Positions 32,795 through 56,156 of a stretch of 64,000 nt of DNA are shown piece after piece. Location of the stretch: the NCBI GenBank assembly GCA_960531495.1, contig OY482846.1, positions 11,197,783 through 11,261,782 on the forward strand, given 5' to 3'. Each line of letters opens with the position of its first letter. Within the stretch, counting starts at the first letter, position 1. The DNA comes from Zeus faber (Eukaryota; Chordata; Actinopteri; Zeiformes; Zeidae). Made by a program: the position numbers and the translations under genes. The notes under the pieces were generated by a model that saw only the letters and a list, made by a program, of their open reading frames with translations, was not told where the DNA came from and ran no database searches.

Positions 32795-35700
32795 TTTTTT
32801 ATTATTATGATTATTTGTCTCTGTATAGGTGTTCAACGATGCAACGACGTGTGTATGTGGAAAAAGCTGCTCATTCTGCTGGATACATGCATTTGTAGCT
32901 CCCGTCGACTACAAACCACCCCACTGTGATTGAAATGTAAAATTCACTTTATAACTCAGCCGACGCCCGTGTGCACGCTATTCACCAACACAACATGCAT
33001 GAAGATGCAGAAATCGGCACCGTTTCTCATTCAGCCCCCATCACTTGGCTTCTCCACCAGCTGAATCTCTGGGCCAGAGGGCTGTTCACTCGTGCAGATT
33101 CAAACCCGGCCCGGAAGACAGCCATGTGCCACGCAGCACAGCCGGAGAGTCAATAAAACGCTGACTGTTTCAACTCCCGAGACTTGAATGAGCTCCTTAG
33201 CTATATAATTGCTAACAAGATGAGTGTCTGACAGGTCAGGCCTTGCATGTCCTGATGGCTTAACCCAGACAAAGTGCCCCTTTCCTCTTCTCAGAGTGTC
33301 CCCTCTCAGGTGGGCTCCATACATAAATGTATATAACACGGGTATCCTCACGTATTTCAATAGTATGTGCTCCAATTTGAAAATAAGCACGAGTATAATG
33401 CGTGTGTGTGTGTGTATGTGAGTTTTCAAGTCATTATCTCCTAGGGCCACAGGTGTTAGAAGTGTTGTTTCTTAAAGGCTTCTCACCAACGCCACACTGG
33501 TTTCACTCCATTGGTTTGCTCTTAGACTAAGGTAAGGGCTGCATGTTATAGTCACCTGTGCTAAATGTCTCTGAAAAGAAAAGCTTTGGCCTTACGCAAT
33601 CCTCTTAGCCCCTGGCACAGATCCTTCAGAGTCCCCAAGGCCAAACACACACCTCAACCTCAACCACAACCTCGCCTCATCCCTTCCCTCCGATAGCCTC
33701 CACCCTTTACTCCTCTGCCCTCCGTGGTCACAGGGAAGCAGAAGGTGGTGTTGCAGGATGAGTAAAATGTCGTGTTGAAACAATGAGGGAAGGAGTAGGT
33801 ACAAAAGGCGCAAAAACCTTTACAAGCATGCCCGGTTTTGCCATGGAAAAGATACCGTGCCCGTATGGATATAATGGGATGGCATGAGACTGAATGGTTG
33901 TAATAGAGTGGGCAGGGGGTAAACAGGAAGAGGATAATGGAGGAATAATTGATCATCCATTAATGCATGCCAGTAGGGAATCCAAGACGGTCACAATGAA
34001 GAACGGGAGAATAGCTTGCTTCTAGGTATCAGAGTAGTGGATGGAGATACATAACATTCTAGGAAGTATCAAATGAAAGAACATTAATGTAAAAAGATGT
34101 GTATCGTCCTAACCAAATCAACGCTAAACATACACACAGTATGTTGGGAGAGCTACAGTAGAAACCTGATGGTAGATTAGCAAAGGCTCCTCTTCCAGTG
34201 ACCTGATTTCCAGGGCTAACCATTAGTGACGTGGAAATAAGCTCTTTTGCAGCTAAAGCCAATTTACCCCCCAAGATTAGGGCAGATCTGTCTGGACAAG
34301 CCAAAGACACAGGCCACCTCTCCCTCTTACACCTACCATCTTCATCCTATAGATTATGGGACAGGATGGAAGTGGGAGATCGGGACGAAGAGCAGTAGAA
34401 TTATAGAGAATGGCCAGAAGGATTGGGGTGGAGGGGGGAATCTTCTCCTTTTGGCCACAGTGGCTCTGTGGAAATCCATTTGGAGATCTTCTTAATTCGT
34501 CATAAGTGCCAGAAACAATACAATTCCTCAGTTTTGTTTTTCATGCCTTTACAAACACACACGCATACATACAAACTCGCACAGACTTACGGACTAATGG
34601 GTGTTGGCATCCTCTTTATTACCATCATATTTGCACCCAGGAGCGGTGTGGGCATTATTTTAATAATAAAACAATGTTTCTTAAAAAAGTTATTTTTAAG
34701 GATCAGGTTTTCTTTCAGTTCTACATGGCAGTGAGAGTAATACTGAGCTCAACTTCATCACTCACTCTTGTGTTTGACTACATTACCCAGCAAAATCAAA
34801 TAAAACAAATAAATGAGGACCCACAGAAAAAGTACTTAAGACAAAAATACCCACATTCACTTAAATACTGAAAAATAAAGTCTAATGCTCGCCCATGCTC
34901 TTACAGTATGTGATATACATGTTTCATCCTCCTGTTATTACCAATGATACCATACTTAGTTATTCCTAAACTACAGTCACTTTGAGACTGCGATAGATGG
35001 ATATTACATGAAACAGTTGTTCAAGTGAGTGGTGTAGATAGTTGGAACAACTTTACCTTGGAAAATTAGTTAGAATTGTCGATACCTTTGTATAGTGACT
35101 TTTTATTTCATCTAGAATTATTATTTTTTTTTTTTTAAATAGTGTCAACAAGAACTTCTTCTCAACCAACAACACAAAAATATTGTTTCTTGATAAAAAC
35201 CTTTGTGTCTTTGGCTGCAAATAATTTAATTGATAAAAACTCTTTCAGAGTGCTAGAAAACAGATAAGCATTTAAACAGCTATATATGTTTGAAAGTTAA
35301 AACAATATATAATAAATCCAGAGTAAAAAAAAAAAACGGAGGTGAGTTTTGGTTGAGATGATAGCTGACGCTGAGCAGTTTGCGGTTCCCTGCGATTGTG
35401 ATTTGGTCCTATTACGGTCCTGACATTATCCAAAATGTGAGTGGAAAGACAGCACGGCGCATACTCAGCATCTTTAGTTTCCCTGTTGTAAAAAAGAAAA
35501 AAAAAACTCAGGTGGAGAAAACCAACACCCCTGTCTGGTCCCCTTCCCTTGTCATTACCCACGACAGACACACCAATAAACACACACTGCTAAGATTCAC
35601 CTTTTACAAGATGGTCACAAAAATCATATTCTCCTACGTTACAGAATATGCAACGGGGTGTCAGAGGCCGGGAGGACGCTGTTGGAATTTTACTCTTTTC

Positions 35701-35797
35701 AACCCCCTCCAAGCCCCTCCTCCCTCCCCCCACAACATTCAACACAACTGTCCTCCTCTTGTTTTTCGAGAGGCACCCTCTCCTCCTCCTCCTCCCT
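32110..35797. other. Intergenic region between SOGA3 and ELOVL4
   Basis: 3.7 kb without a supportable exon. A repeat-like segment at about 32.3-32.65 kb has inverted ends built on CTCGGAA/TTCCGAG and contains a second TGACGTCA (32436-32443). A TA run and long poly-T lie at about 32760-32802. The ELOVL4 3' UTR should occupy the right-hand part; several TTTATT (AATAAA on the minus strand) occur, but none stands out. Confidence 0.45.
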
Positions 35798-44975
<9,178 letters not shown>

Positions 44976-44999
44976 GGCTCTTGATTATACTGTGGTTAG

Positions 45000-47900
45000 G
45001 GAGAGAAATCAAACACATCAATCAAAAACCTCAGACATCAAATTAGAGAGACCATGTACGACTATACTATGTATATCTAGCATGGGCTGCTACACTGTAC
45101 AGTGTAATCAGTGTAGGCTTTAATGTGCCATTTCCTAGAGGATTCCGAACATATGCAAGTCATGATTATTCTTGGTTATTTCTAACACAGTCACGCCTTG
45201 ATTTCAATGGTTCGGCCAAAAGAGGAAAATTCTCAGAAGCCATGTCAATTAAAATATTAAAAATTGCATGTCATTTATGGTTTTCAAAGCTTTCTATCGG
45301 TACAAGACTTTCTCTGGGTGAGGCCTCTCCCAGAGCCCACAGGTTCGCCGGCTGAGATCGTGGATGAGTGCAGAGAGAAATTAGTCAAATAACTACTTCT
45401 TACAGCTTTAAGTAAATGAAATAGCCGAGCAAAATTATGATTGGTTGGTTACCCAAGTGAGAGTTAAATAAAAGGTCATTTAAAGATATCTTCTTCATCT
45501 GCTTGAGGGCAAAGGTTGTCAAACAAAATGGACGGCAATATTGGCTCCACATCTTGCAATCCACTTTCAACTGATCTGTGACTACTGATCAATTAATTTG
45601 GTGAATGATTAACGCAGGGGATGGACATGAGGATATTGAGTCATCCTACCCCTTTTTGACCAATTCCTTTTAAATTAGACCCTCTGTAATCTATATATAT
45701 TACTTCACTGAACAGAATAATTAAGGTGCACGTAGGCCTGTCTTTAAAGGAATCAAGAGTGAAAGTACATTACAACCACCTAATGGGCCGAGCAGTTTTC
45801 AAAAAATTTCAATTTTTCATGCATAAATGCACGTTTTTGGAGTTTCCAGCTATTGATCATCACTAGTACAATGCTACTTCAACGAGACACATATCCCTTC
45901 TACATGGCTTGACAGTAATGGTGAACCGGTTGCCCTCGGAGACCAGACTGAGTCAATTGGCAACCATTTCAAGGCCTCTGGTTGCCCCCTTTGATAACCA
46001 CTTTTTCGGACAATGACAATCGGAACCAGAACGCTGCACCTGTCTGTGCACGCAAGGGCACAGGCACCAATGGGCGGCAGTAGAACAAGGTTATTACAGT
46101 CGGGGATGCAAACAACTCGCATTTCGCTGAATGTCACTTTTTTCTCGTCAATTTGGGTGACTTGTGTGAAACGACCATACCAGTCCGATCCGAAGAGTTG
46201 TTTTTTTTTGTGTGGGGGGGTGGCTCTAGGTTCTGGTCTCCGGTTGAAGCACTCCAAAGTGAAAAACTGTAATGTGTGTCGGAAGTGATGCGTTCATGGG
46301 AACCCGGAAAACCATCGGCTACTACAATAAGTGTATTACATTTTTCACCACACATGTGTTCCCTGTACAGTTAGCAAAAACAAAACTAGAACAAAAATAG
46401 GTTTGGAAAAACACTTTAACTAGACATTCAACTTTAACAAGACAGAAAAAAACGATGAAAAAACTACATACCAAACAAATTGAAATAAAATCATACAAGA
46501 AATGTCTTAAGATTTAGTCTTTTTTTGAGTCAATTTGGTCAAATTTGTCAACATATAGCTGTTACAATACAATAACCAGTTCTCATCTTTGTAGACAGAC
46601 AGCATTAATAATGAGCACGGCTCAGACCTCATCTGGTGGAGAGCTACTTTTAAATGGAAAGATGTAAATTACAATTTACCATTGCTAACAGTGAGGGGAC
46701 AAACAGGACTGTTGAGATTGTTATTGTCTGTGTGGTGAGCGTATACAGTACATGTGGGTGTATGAGAGACAGACAAACCCTAATTGTGATCAGGCCAAGT
46801 GATACCAAAGGAGTTAGTGTTAACCCAGCTCTTGTCCGTCTTGACTTGTGTCTCTTCCCCTCTGAAGATTCAAATTCGGTAAAGTATCAGATAAAACACC
46901 TACAACAAAGAATTTTGATCGGTTCCTGTAATAATGTTATTAAACATTCTTTAATGTCACATTTTCATAATTAAGATGACGTATCACTGCACACTATCTT
47001 AATTACTCAAAATATAAAGTGATTCAAACTTTTCAGTATCAGCAACCAAAAGCTGATGCCTGGTTGGCAAGCCTGGCAACCACAAAAGCAAGTGTTGAGC
47101 CCGGTGTGTATGAGATTTGGAGAGAGAAATCATAGATAGAGGCAAAGAGATTAGATGAGAGAGTGATGGGAGAGGGGGGCTGACGGGGTTACACAATAGC
47201 CCGTCCTTATCTACACGATCCACAGGTGTCCATTTATTCATCTATTATTAATCCAATACCATCAGTTCAAATATCCCCTGAAAAATTAACTTCGTAGTAA
47301 CAGTATCCTACCCTCTGGCTTTGAGGGCCAACCTCCCCTATCACCAAATCAAATATGCTGGGCCCTTACAACAACACCTCCTCTCCCTGTCAGCTGGGGT
47401 TTATCCGTGTTTTCTGTCGTGGTATGGGGAGATGGACAGGGTGAAAGGCGGCATGTGGACACAAAGGCCCGGGGCCGCATGTGTCAGCATGTTTGCAGCG
47501 CTCCGGTCAAGAGGCTTAGGTTCAATTGATGCACAAGCTTATGTGTAAGCAGCCTACATGTCGCACTGCCGGCATTAGCGAGTGCCGCGTCTAAAGTGAT
47601 AACCTTCCTATTTCGAGATTCCAATGCGTTTGCCTAATTTCAGTGCGTATCGGACCAGCCCCGACGGGAGACGCGCCCGGGGAAGAAAGGAGCGTCAACA
47701 ATGCACGTCACCCCTACAGCACGGCCAACCCTCAACTGAAAGTATAGTAACAAAAAAACGAAAAAATGATATGGAGGCAATTGACCGCATGCAATAAACC
47801 TCGTGTGACATTTCTTAAAGCAGAATCTTGAATGCAAAATGCCTACATATGTAATTGATTTGGCTTTAAGCGTTCATTTATGATCATATTAAAAGGCGTC

Positions 47901-48222
47901 ACCGAATTGGCTTCGCTGTAACGGCGAGGATGGCCAAACACCAATTCCAATCTGAGCATTTGCCAAAAGTGCGCGCATCGTGTGCCATTAACAAACATCA
48001 AATATTTCATTTCACAGGACGTGGGTTCAGCGTCTATTCCGAGCGGTTGCATCTAATCAGTGCCGATCCACGACCGACGGGAAAAAAAACCCCACTGCAA
48101 ATGTCAAATGAGGAAAAAAAAACAAACAAAAAAAACATTTAGTGTGCGAAAACCAAATCGTGACCATTGGTTTTTTTTTTTGCTTTTTAATTGTGTTTAT
48201 AAAAAAAGACGCGTCCACCTAC
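45000..48222. other. ELOVL4 first intron (5' UTR intron)
   Basis: An acceptor CCACAG ends 14 bases upstream of the ELOVL4 ATG (exon starts at 44989), so the interval to the probable noncoding exon at 48223 is intron. Apart from a TIR-like end at 47005-47110 I see no exon or structured feature. Confidence 0.55.
47005..47110 (-). mobile_element. Single end of the GGTTGCC TIR family
   Basis: The reverse complement reads GGGCTCAACACTTGC, then GTGGTTGCCAGGCTTGCCAA, then TTTTGGTTGCTGATACTGAA. This aligns with the left end of the element at 3779 in RSPO3 intron 2. I could not place a partner end with confidence. Confidence 0.5.
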
Positions 48223-48400
48223 CTCCGCGAGGCTCAAGGGCTGGTAATGACATCCGGTCCGACGTGACGCCCGCGGCAAGCCTTCGATCTCCGCGTCCTG
48301 CCTTTCAAACGCCGTTGTATTCCACCCCGCACCATGCGCAGCTCGACATCGAAATAGTGCGATTTGGCAAATTAGAAAACTAAACACGCGGCGAGGCGAG
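48223..48400 (-). other. elovl4a: Probable ELOVL4 noncoding exon 1 and promoter
   Basis: Minus-strand donor CGCGGAG|GTAGGT (exon end 48223) follows GC-rich, CpG-rich DNA (about 48230-48560), which fits a CpG-island promoter. Distance and strand suit ELOVL4; no transcript evidence is available. Confidence 0.45.
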
Positions 48401-48592
48401 AGCAGCGGCTATGACAACGACGTGATGCACGTGCTCCCCGCCTGGCCGCTCGAGTACGTCCCCTCGAGCCGTCTCCTGGACACCGGCAAGCCGCGCGTAC
48501 CGCGCACTGCGCAGGTGCGAAGGGGGGCACCCTGGGAATCGTAGTCGCGTTGAGATTACCCTGAGCGCGTCGGGCGCGTGTTAACGTGGCTT

Positions 48593-48593
<1 letters not shown>

Positions 48594-48631
<38 letters not shown>
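48594..48631. repeat. (TTG)n microsatellite
   Basis: About twelve TTG units at the edge of the ELOVL4 CpG-rich region. Confidence 0.95.
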
Positions 48632-48975
48632 TACACAAACTACGTGATGTTGTTGATTTAAATGCACCGCAAGCAAGTTAAGAAATCACCTTTGGTTGTT
48701 CAATTCTCTCTCACGAAGATGGCGATAATGCACCGCTGTACGCCTTACACTATGTCTGCAGTTGGCCAGGAGGTGGAGGTGTCACACTGTAGGAGCCGTG
48801 TTCTAACTGGCTCGAAACGACTCGCGTTGTCATGTTTTGAGGTCCACATGGAAACGGATTCAAAAGCCCAAATGTCAAAGTTTGAGATCAACGCGGTCGT
48901 CTGTGTAAAGCAGGAGAAACATGTTGTCACGTTTATTTATTCATTCCATGTTTTCCACCCTATTTTCAGTGAGAG

Positions 48976-49203
48976 CAGGGGTTCCCAAACGGAGGTCTGC
49001 GGTCTCCTAGGGGTCGGCGAACTCATGGCTTTTCCCGTTTTAGCATTTTTTTAATATGGATTTTTCCACAAAACATATATTCTCATTCTCACTAATTAGG
49101 GTGAGAATAAACTGTACACGTGTGTGTATATTTTTTGCACTCCACATTGGGGAGTTTGCCAAGAGGTTTCTTACAATCTAAAAAGAAATATTGGGAACCC
49201 CTG
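48976..49203. mobile_element. 228-bp hAT MITE
   Basis: Left end CAGGGGTTCCCAAAC; right end TTGGGAACCCCTG. These are inverted repeats of the CAGGGG type known from hAT MITEs. The flanks AGTGAGAG and AGTTAAGG agree at 5 of 8 positions, perhaps a decayed target duplication. Non-coding. Confidence 0.75.
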
Positions 49204-49602
49204 AGTTAAGGCATGCTTATCCACTTCAGGTTGACATTAGCTCACGTTGTCAGAACAGAAGTAATCTACTGCTGAAGTTGAAGCTTCCTAAATGTTCCGC
49301 AGCCGATGCCGGCTGGTGTCAGACAAGAGGTAGAAATGCTTTTTTTTTTTTGCATTGCATTGCAGTTGCTTTGCGGAATGACACATATGCTTTGGCACCG
49401 GGCGGAGTGCACATTCTTGGAGCACCTGGTTCATTTAGGAAGAAGGAAAATCCCTTTCCCCATCTTTTCCAAGTGTCATTTTGGCAACTGTTTGTTTTCT
49501 TGTTCTTTTCCTTGTGGAAGGAGGACGACACGTCCAACTGGATGGTCCTCTGCTCACAGGGTCCAAGGAGCTTCCGCCGTCCAAATCCGATGAGAGAGGA
49601 GG

Positions 49603-49603
<1 letters not shown>

Positions 49604-49673
<70 letters not shown>

Positions 49674-49684
49674 CGTGTGCGCGC
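49604..49684. repeat. (TG)n microsatellite
   Basis: TG run ending in GCGCGCGTGCG variants. Confidence 0.97.
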
Positions 49685-49925
49685 ACACACGCTAGTCTGT
49701 CATACTCTTGGTGTCTGTGTGAGTGTGTGTGTTCACGCTCAAGTGCAGAAGTGTGTGTGGAACCAGCTCTTGGACGGACTACAGTATCTCTGCGCTCGTA
49801 AGTTCTGAGGCATATATCTCTCACACGTCACCTTATAATCCAAAACATAAATCTGCACTGAACCTTGATCGGGGCCAAATGCAAAAAAGAAAGAGATGAC
49901 CACTCAGGAGCCAACAGAACACTTG

Positions 49926-50040
<115 letters not shown>

Positions 50041-50119
50041 CCCCTGAAACCAGTGACTCTATAGGACAGTAATAACTCTGTTTTTGTTTCGCTTATACAG
50101 CACGCAGAACGCAGATATA

Positions 50120-50120
50120 G

Positions 50121-50151
<31 letters not shown>

Positions 50152-50158
50152 TACATAT

Positions 50159-50208
<50 letters not shown>
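50120..50208. repeat. Compound (TC)n(CA)n microsatellite
   Basis: A TC run passes into CA, broken once by ATACATATG. Confidence 0.95.
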
Positions 50209-50210
<2 letters not shown>

Positions 50211-50602
50211 TTACATTCAACCTCAGATTTAAACCCCCTTTGCATGTGTGTGGTCCCGCTACCAGTCTGGCTTGGCGTATCCAGATTGTGGTAAATACAC
50301 ATTTGAGGAAGACGCAATGTCCATCCTATAATCACACACACGGTGACTAGTGGGCCTGTGCTCCCATAACCAGTGGCAACCACATGAGGGCACCTGTTTA
50401 AAGGCAGCCTGGGAGGTCGTGTGGACTGCATAAACTTAATGAACTCAGCTCGACTGCGAGGAGCACGTTAGGAGCTCCTGGCTGCTGGTTTTTAGATGAA
50501 TGTACCAATTAAAGGAGAGAGAGAGAGAGAGAGAGGTGATGACATTTATTGTCAAGAGGACTGGAGAAGAATAACTTAGGCGTGCTTTGCTGAAGTTCAC
50601 AC

Positions 50603-50702
50603 AAATTCTGCTGTTGTAAAATATCCACATTAACCACTGTACAGTACACCATCTGCTGGACTAAATATCAACTGAATAAACAAAACAGTTATGAAAAGTA
50701 TT

Positions 50703-50750
<48 letters not shown>

Positions 50751-50818
50751 TCAAATTCTGCTGTTGTAAAACATCCACATACTCCACCATGTACGCCGTC
50801 AATAAACAAAACAAATAC
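50603..50818. repeat. Short duplication flanking a (CTTT)n microsatellite
   Basis: AAATTCTGCTGTTGTAAAA with ATCCACAT, and later AATAAACAAAAC, occur on both sides (about 50603-50690 and 50753-50818) of a pure CTTT run at 50699-50753. Confidence 0.8.
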
Positions 50819-50992
50819 TAAAAGCGCATTAAGGAGTTTAGCAGCCTCTGATATCCTGCTCACTAACGTGATATCTGTGTGAGTCCCCAGTGTTTTGATC
50901 TCCGTGCTGGAAAGTAGTGGTAATCGTTGGAGAACTTCTAAGATGGTGGTTAGAACAGATCAGTTTAATGACCAGTCTTGTATTTTATGTCT

Positions 50993-51110
<118 letters not shown>

Positions 51111-51910
51111 TCTGTATTTTTGCGAGTGTCTGTGTGTGATAGCACTAGGCGTTCGTTCATTGGTGAGTAGTTATTTTTATTTGCTTTAGTTGAAGTCTTT
51201 GACTTTGCTAAGGCTTTGGACGTGCTCACATAGTATTTTCTGTCATTTTAGTTCTCGGAAAGATATTTCTGAAGATAAAGATAAAGATAGTCTATTCTTC
51301 TGACTTTGTGGGTTCATCATCTTCTACTTGGGACTCTTCAAAATTTCACTTTTGCCTCTTTTAGTGTTATTATTCATATTAGAGTTTTCGTTCTTCAGTC
51401 TGTGATATACTTTGTTGATGTTTGCAATGATAACCTTTGTTAACAAAAGACAAATTTGGCACAGTTTTCATTCTTTCTTTCTTTCTTTCCTAAATTCTTT
51501 CTTTCTTTCTTCAATGCTCTCTCTTTCTTTTTTGTTTTACATCTGGCAATGTAATTTGTAAAAATGTAAACAAAGCCGGCACCGTGGTCGAGCCCCAGAA
51601 GAATCCACAGGAGATATTTTAACCTGTGATTTATGCAGGAGCACACTACCCAAACCACCAGATCAGCGCAAGGGAACTTTCCTACTGTAGGGCACATTCA
51701 CAGCCAACCGCTTGGGACGTACCCTTTTCCACATTCCTCAGGAATACCGCCCAGCTTTGAAGAAAAAGGGTAGGTACCACTTTTCCAAAGCATTCTCCTT
51801 TTGAGCTGTATAATTCGTCTCACACATTGCTCCCATGGCTGCAACGTATACATTATACCATGAAATAGACACCATTGAAAAACCAGAACAAAAACATGCA
51901 TGAGCATGGA

Positions 51911-51913
<3 letters not shown>

Positions 51914-52008
<95 letters not shown>
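51914..52008. repeat. (CA)n microsatellite
   Basis: About 94 bases of pure CA. Confidence 0.98.
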
Positions 52009-52009
<1 letters not shown>

Positions 52010-52476
52010 TCATCATTGTAATTATGCCTAACAGCATCATCGTTTGGAGGGGTTCAGGTTGTTCTTAGTGATGTGTGAGGAGGCTAGGAGCCTAGGAGGC
52101 AGATTGACTTTCATTCTTAACTCAGTCAAGATGTCTCCTGCCTCCGTTTCAGCACGTGCGGCCAGGAAATTACAGGCTTAAAGAGATTTGGCTGTCAGGC
52201 TGTATATATATGTATATATAGCTTTGTCACTGGCTTGCTCCATGGCTTCCTAGATGCTGTGTTCTGTCACAGCTTGTGCCCCTTTAAAGACAACTAGTTT
52301 CTTTTACTGCCTCCCATTAAAAAATAAAACAGGATTTGAGCTCAACCCTCTGCACACATTGAACAAAAAATGACTGCCTAGGTTTGCACAGCCATGCACT
52401 TGCGAACACAAATAGAGCGAGAGAATTGTCCTTGTTTACACTCACTGTGCAGACAGCGCTTTCCAAAGAGTCTCCC

Positions 52477-52517
52477 GGCCCCACATGCAGAATATATTAT
52501 ATTCTGCATGTGGGGCC
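52477..52517. repeat. Perfect 41-nt palindrome
   Basis: Two 20-base arms, GGCCCCACATGCAGAATATA and its exact reverse complement, are separated by a single T. A little further out GTCTC pairs with GAGAC across a bulge. No transposon ends or target duplication are visible around it. Confidence 0.95.
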
Positions 52518-55369
52518 AGAGACCTATTGTAGAACATCTAATGTCAGATCCAATCGCCTGAGTCATAGTTTGGCTCATCTGCTTTCGCAACTGTACTACC
52601 GTTTTTTTTTTTCACAAATTGTATTACTGACCTGTAAAAATTGGACACAGCCTGTCCATAGTTGAAGCCAGTTCGGGTTTAACCGGCTGTTTTCGCGCTG
52701 CCATTTTACTGTGAAATAATCTTATTCTGTGATGCAGCTACTGCCATGAAATTGCGTGCTGGGAGCTGTTTTCAGCAAATAAGATTTAGTGTTTTTCTTT
52801 TTTGTTGTGTAATTATGTTCAGAGAGGTCACATCCCTTATTGTTGTTCTTAATCTGATATAAATGCACTGGGACAGTAGACAGATCGGATTGTTATGAGC
52901 CTAATTAATGATTTGATTGTTTTGATTCACCATTGGTTGTCTATGGGGCAAAAGGCTGCTGCAACATATCTAGCAGATACCAGTAAATTTAAATCTCTTC
53001 GGCTTCAATGGGACAAGCACTTGACGTAGCACGTAGATTTTTAACATTTATTCACGTGGAATCCAATATTCCTCTCACTCTCTTTCCCATGCTGCACTGT
53101 TTATTCTATTCATTTTCGCTTGTTCTCTCTACAGGTGCTACACGTGTTATGTGACTCCCTTCCTATCTCTTCACAGTTAACACTAGCTATCCACTTTCGA
53201 GAGAAGTACAACAATAAAATGTATTTGTCAAGTAAATCTATCTTCTATTCAGGTATTTTATTCAGTAGTTAACCAGGTATTGGTCCAGCCAGCATTTGCT
53301 GTATCTGTCTGTCAAGCTTATGAGATGGATACTATGAATTTTTGGAGTGTGCCATTCCTGTGGTTGGTTGGCGAAATGGCTGCCGAACAACCGCTATGAA
53401 CTTTTTTTTCAAGCACATAATGTGAACTCACCACGTTTTACTGATGAGGTTACAATACATACATTATTCACTATTATTTCAAGCCAGAAGGCCCGCATAA
53501 TGAAAGCTCTGATCACCTTTTTCTTCTTTTGCACTGCAGCCTTTTGCTGTTTTCACTGAAACAAGATGCACTCATTCAACGTCTTTGTTCACGCTGCATT
53601 AAGTTGGACCAGCTAAGGGGTCCCCTCACCGCTTTGCAGCTGCACAACCTCCATCACCAAATTATCCAATTAGTGTCCCAAGTTCAATTATTGAGGGGAA
53701 AAAAAAACAATTACAAGCACTCACTTCACGGGATCTTGTGTGAAAGTCTTCAATCAAAGATAATGTCAAAATCTTGCAAAACAGGCCTGTTCAAATTTCC
53801 ATCATTATTTTCTCACAATTCTTAGGGACACTCTTATTTATATATATATATATATAAGCTGACATAATAAAAACATAGGATATTTCTGAGATATAATAAT
53901 AATAAATAGAGGAAGCTGTATACACGTAATGACGTTAAGGAAAATAAATCCCTCTTTCTTAGCCACTCCCGAGCAAAGGTCACTTTTATATCAATTTGGT
54001 AATCAAACGTTTTCAGAGAGAAAGCTGGATGGTGTAATGGGAATTCATAAGAATAAATAAATACATTTATTGAACAAAGCCATGGTCATTTGATGTTTTT
54101 ATGAGTTTCTATGTGCTCAAACAGCAGAAGGTCTGTAACTTTTGCACGGAAAGTTGACATCAACATGGGACGTTTCCAGTAGTATGCGGTGACTTATTTT
54201 GCCGACATCCAGTTCAGGACCTGCTGAGCCCATGAGCCTATAATGAGACGCGGGTAATGGGCAGATTCGTTGTGTTCCATGTTTAACTTTGCTTCGACTC
54301 TCCCCCCTGCTCTGGTTTTCTGATCCTCTTTTTTCGGAAAAGCAAGTTAACCGCATTACGACGAACAGGAAAAAGGGAACATTTAGGGGAAGTATTTCTG
54401 TTGAAATAAAGTGTCAAGAAACAAGAGGAAACGACTTGAAAAGTGTTTACTCTGTATTTCATTCATGCGGTTCTCCAAGCTTTGCCCGGGTGAAGGTATA
54501 TGCACAACTTAATACATAGTGACAGAAATAGGGAATAAATGCAGCATAAGCCTACCAAAATGCCTGGTTCAAAAACAGTAAAAGCAGTGACGTACATTTT
54601 GCTGACATGCCATGCCATTTTGGAAGAATTTCTTTGCCAGGATGAATTATTTGAACACAAAATCAAAATGACTTCTGGGTGTGTCAAATTGTTTTTCAGC
54701 AAGGGTCCATTCCAATATTGTTTTATTGTAAAATCATCCTCATGGTGATGCATGATGACAGGTTTGCTGGTGCAGGTACTGTAGCTACATATACTATGCT
54801 TTATATCTAGTGGTTAGTTTAATCCTCTGACCCCGGGAGCACAAAGCCTCTCAGCACTGTCATGTTTTGTTAACGTTAATCCGGCCTGGACGCTCTGCCA
54901 CGGGGCTGACCCACTGCCTATGACCCTCTTTTCTGCTAAGGTCGGCTCCGTGGTCCACTCAGGAAGAATAAAGAAGAGACTATCAATTTTTATGACTTAC
55001 GTCACCTTTTTAACATCACGTCCTGGAGATCTGTTCTTCACGCTCACTGCTCACCTGCTGGAAAGAACCTGTCCACATTCCACTAGAGTTAGTGTTTCCA
55101 TGAAGGAAATATTCCAGCCAATTAAAATTCATCGTATTTATGGAAAAGAACTTGCTGAGTGCCGTTTCATTAATGAATGATGTAATTGTTAGGTGCAACT
55201 GTACAAAGGGTTATTACACTGCCTACTGACTTCCCCTTTTAGTTTTAGGCATCATTAAGAATATAAAAAAAAGAAAACATGGTTTCAGCATTTTTATTTT
55301 ACCGAAATTAGTCCAGACAGACAAACAGGCAGACAGACATCTGCTGGCAATAACCTTAAAATGAATCAG

Positions 55370-55925
55370 TGTGGGGGCCTGCGGGCGGCAGCGGTGGGGG
55401 GGGCTGACATCCAGGTGCTGCGCTGAGCACACTCGGCTACGTGGATGGGCGCTCAGGGCACGCGGCTGGATGGGACGTCTGGCCGGTTGTGGTGGGGCAG
55501 ACCTCGTCCGTGCGTGCGGCGCGGGTGGGCGCGGGGGCGGGCGGTTCGGGCAGGGTGTCGGTCTGTTGGTGCAGAACCTGGCTCTGGGCCTGCGGTCCGT
55601 GCCGGCTGTCCGCAGCCCCGGTTCTGCGCTTTCGGCTGCATCTCGTGCCTGCACGTCCCGCTGGGTTGAATATGTGCGCCTCAGGGGTGCAGGGTCTCCT
55701 CACACTCAGGACTGGGTTATGCTCCTCGGGGCTGAGCTTGGGTGTTGCTCCGCGCATTTCCGGCATCTCTGTGGGTTGGGGGTCTGTAGCTGCAGGGCGG
55801 GTGCTCAGGGCTTTCCTGCGGCCGTTGGGTGTCTATACGGCTAGCGCTGGCAACTGGTTTCTCACACGTGCACGCACACACACGCACACACACAGGCACA
55901 CACGCACACACACGCACACACGCAC

Positions 55926-55975
<50 letters not shown>

Positions 55976-56094
55976 TGACCCTCAGCGGTGGCTTTGGGGC
56001 CTTTTGGAGGCGCTACAATATAATACTGACCTCATACACCAGAACCAATTGGGATAAGACCTGTACACTCACTGGTGGACACTTCACACTTGAC

Positions 56095-56156
<62 letters not shown>

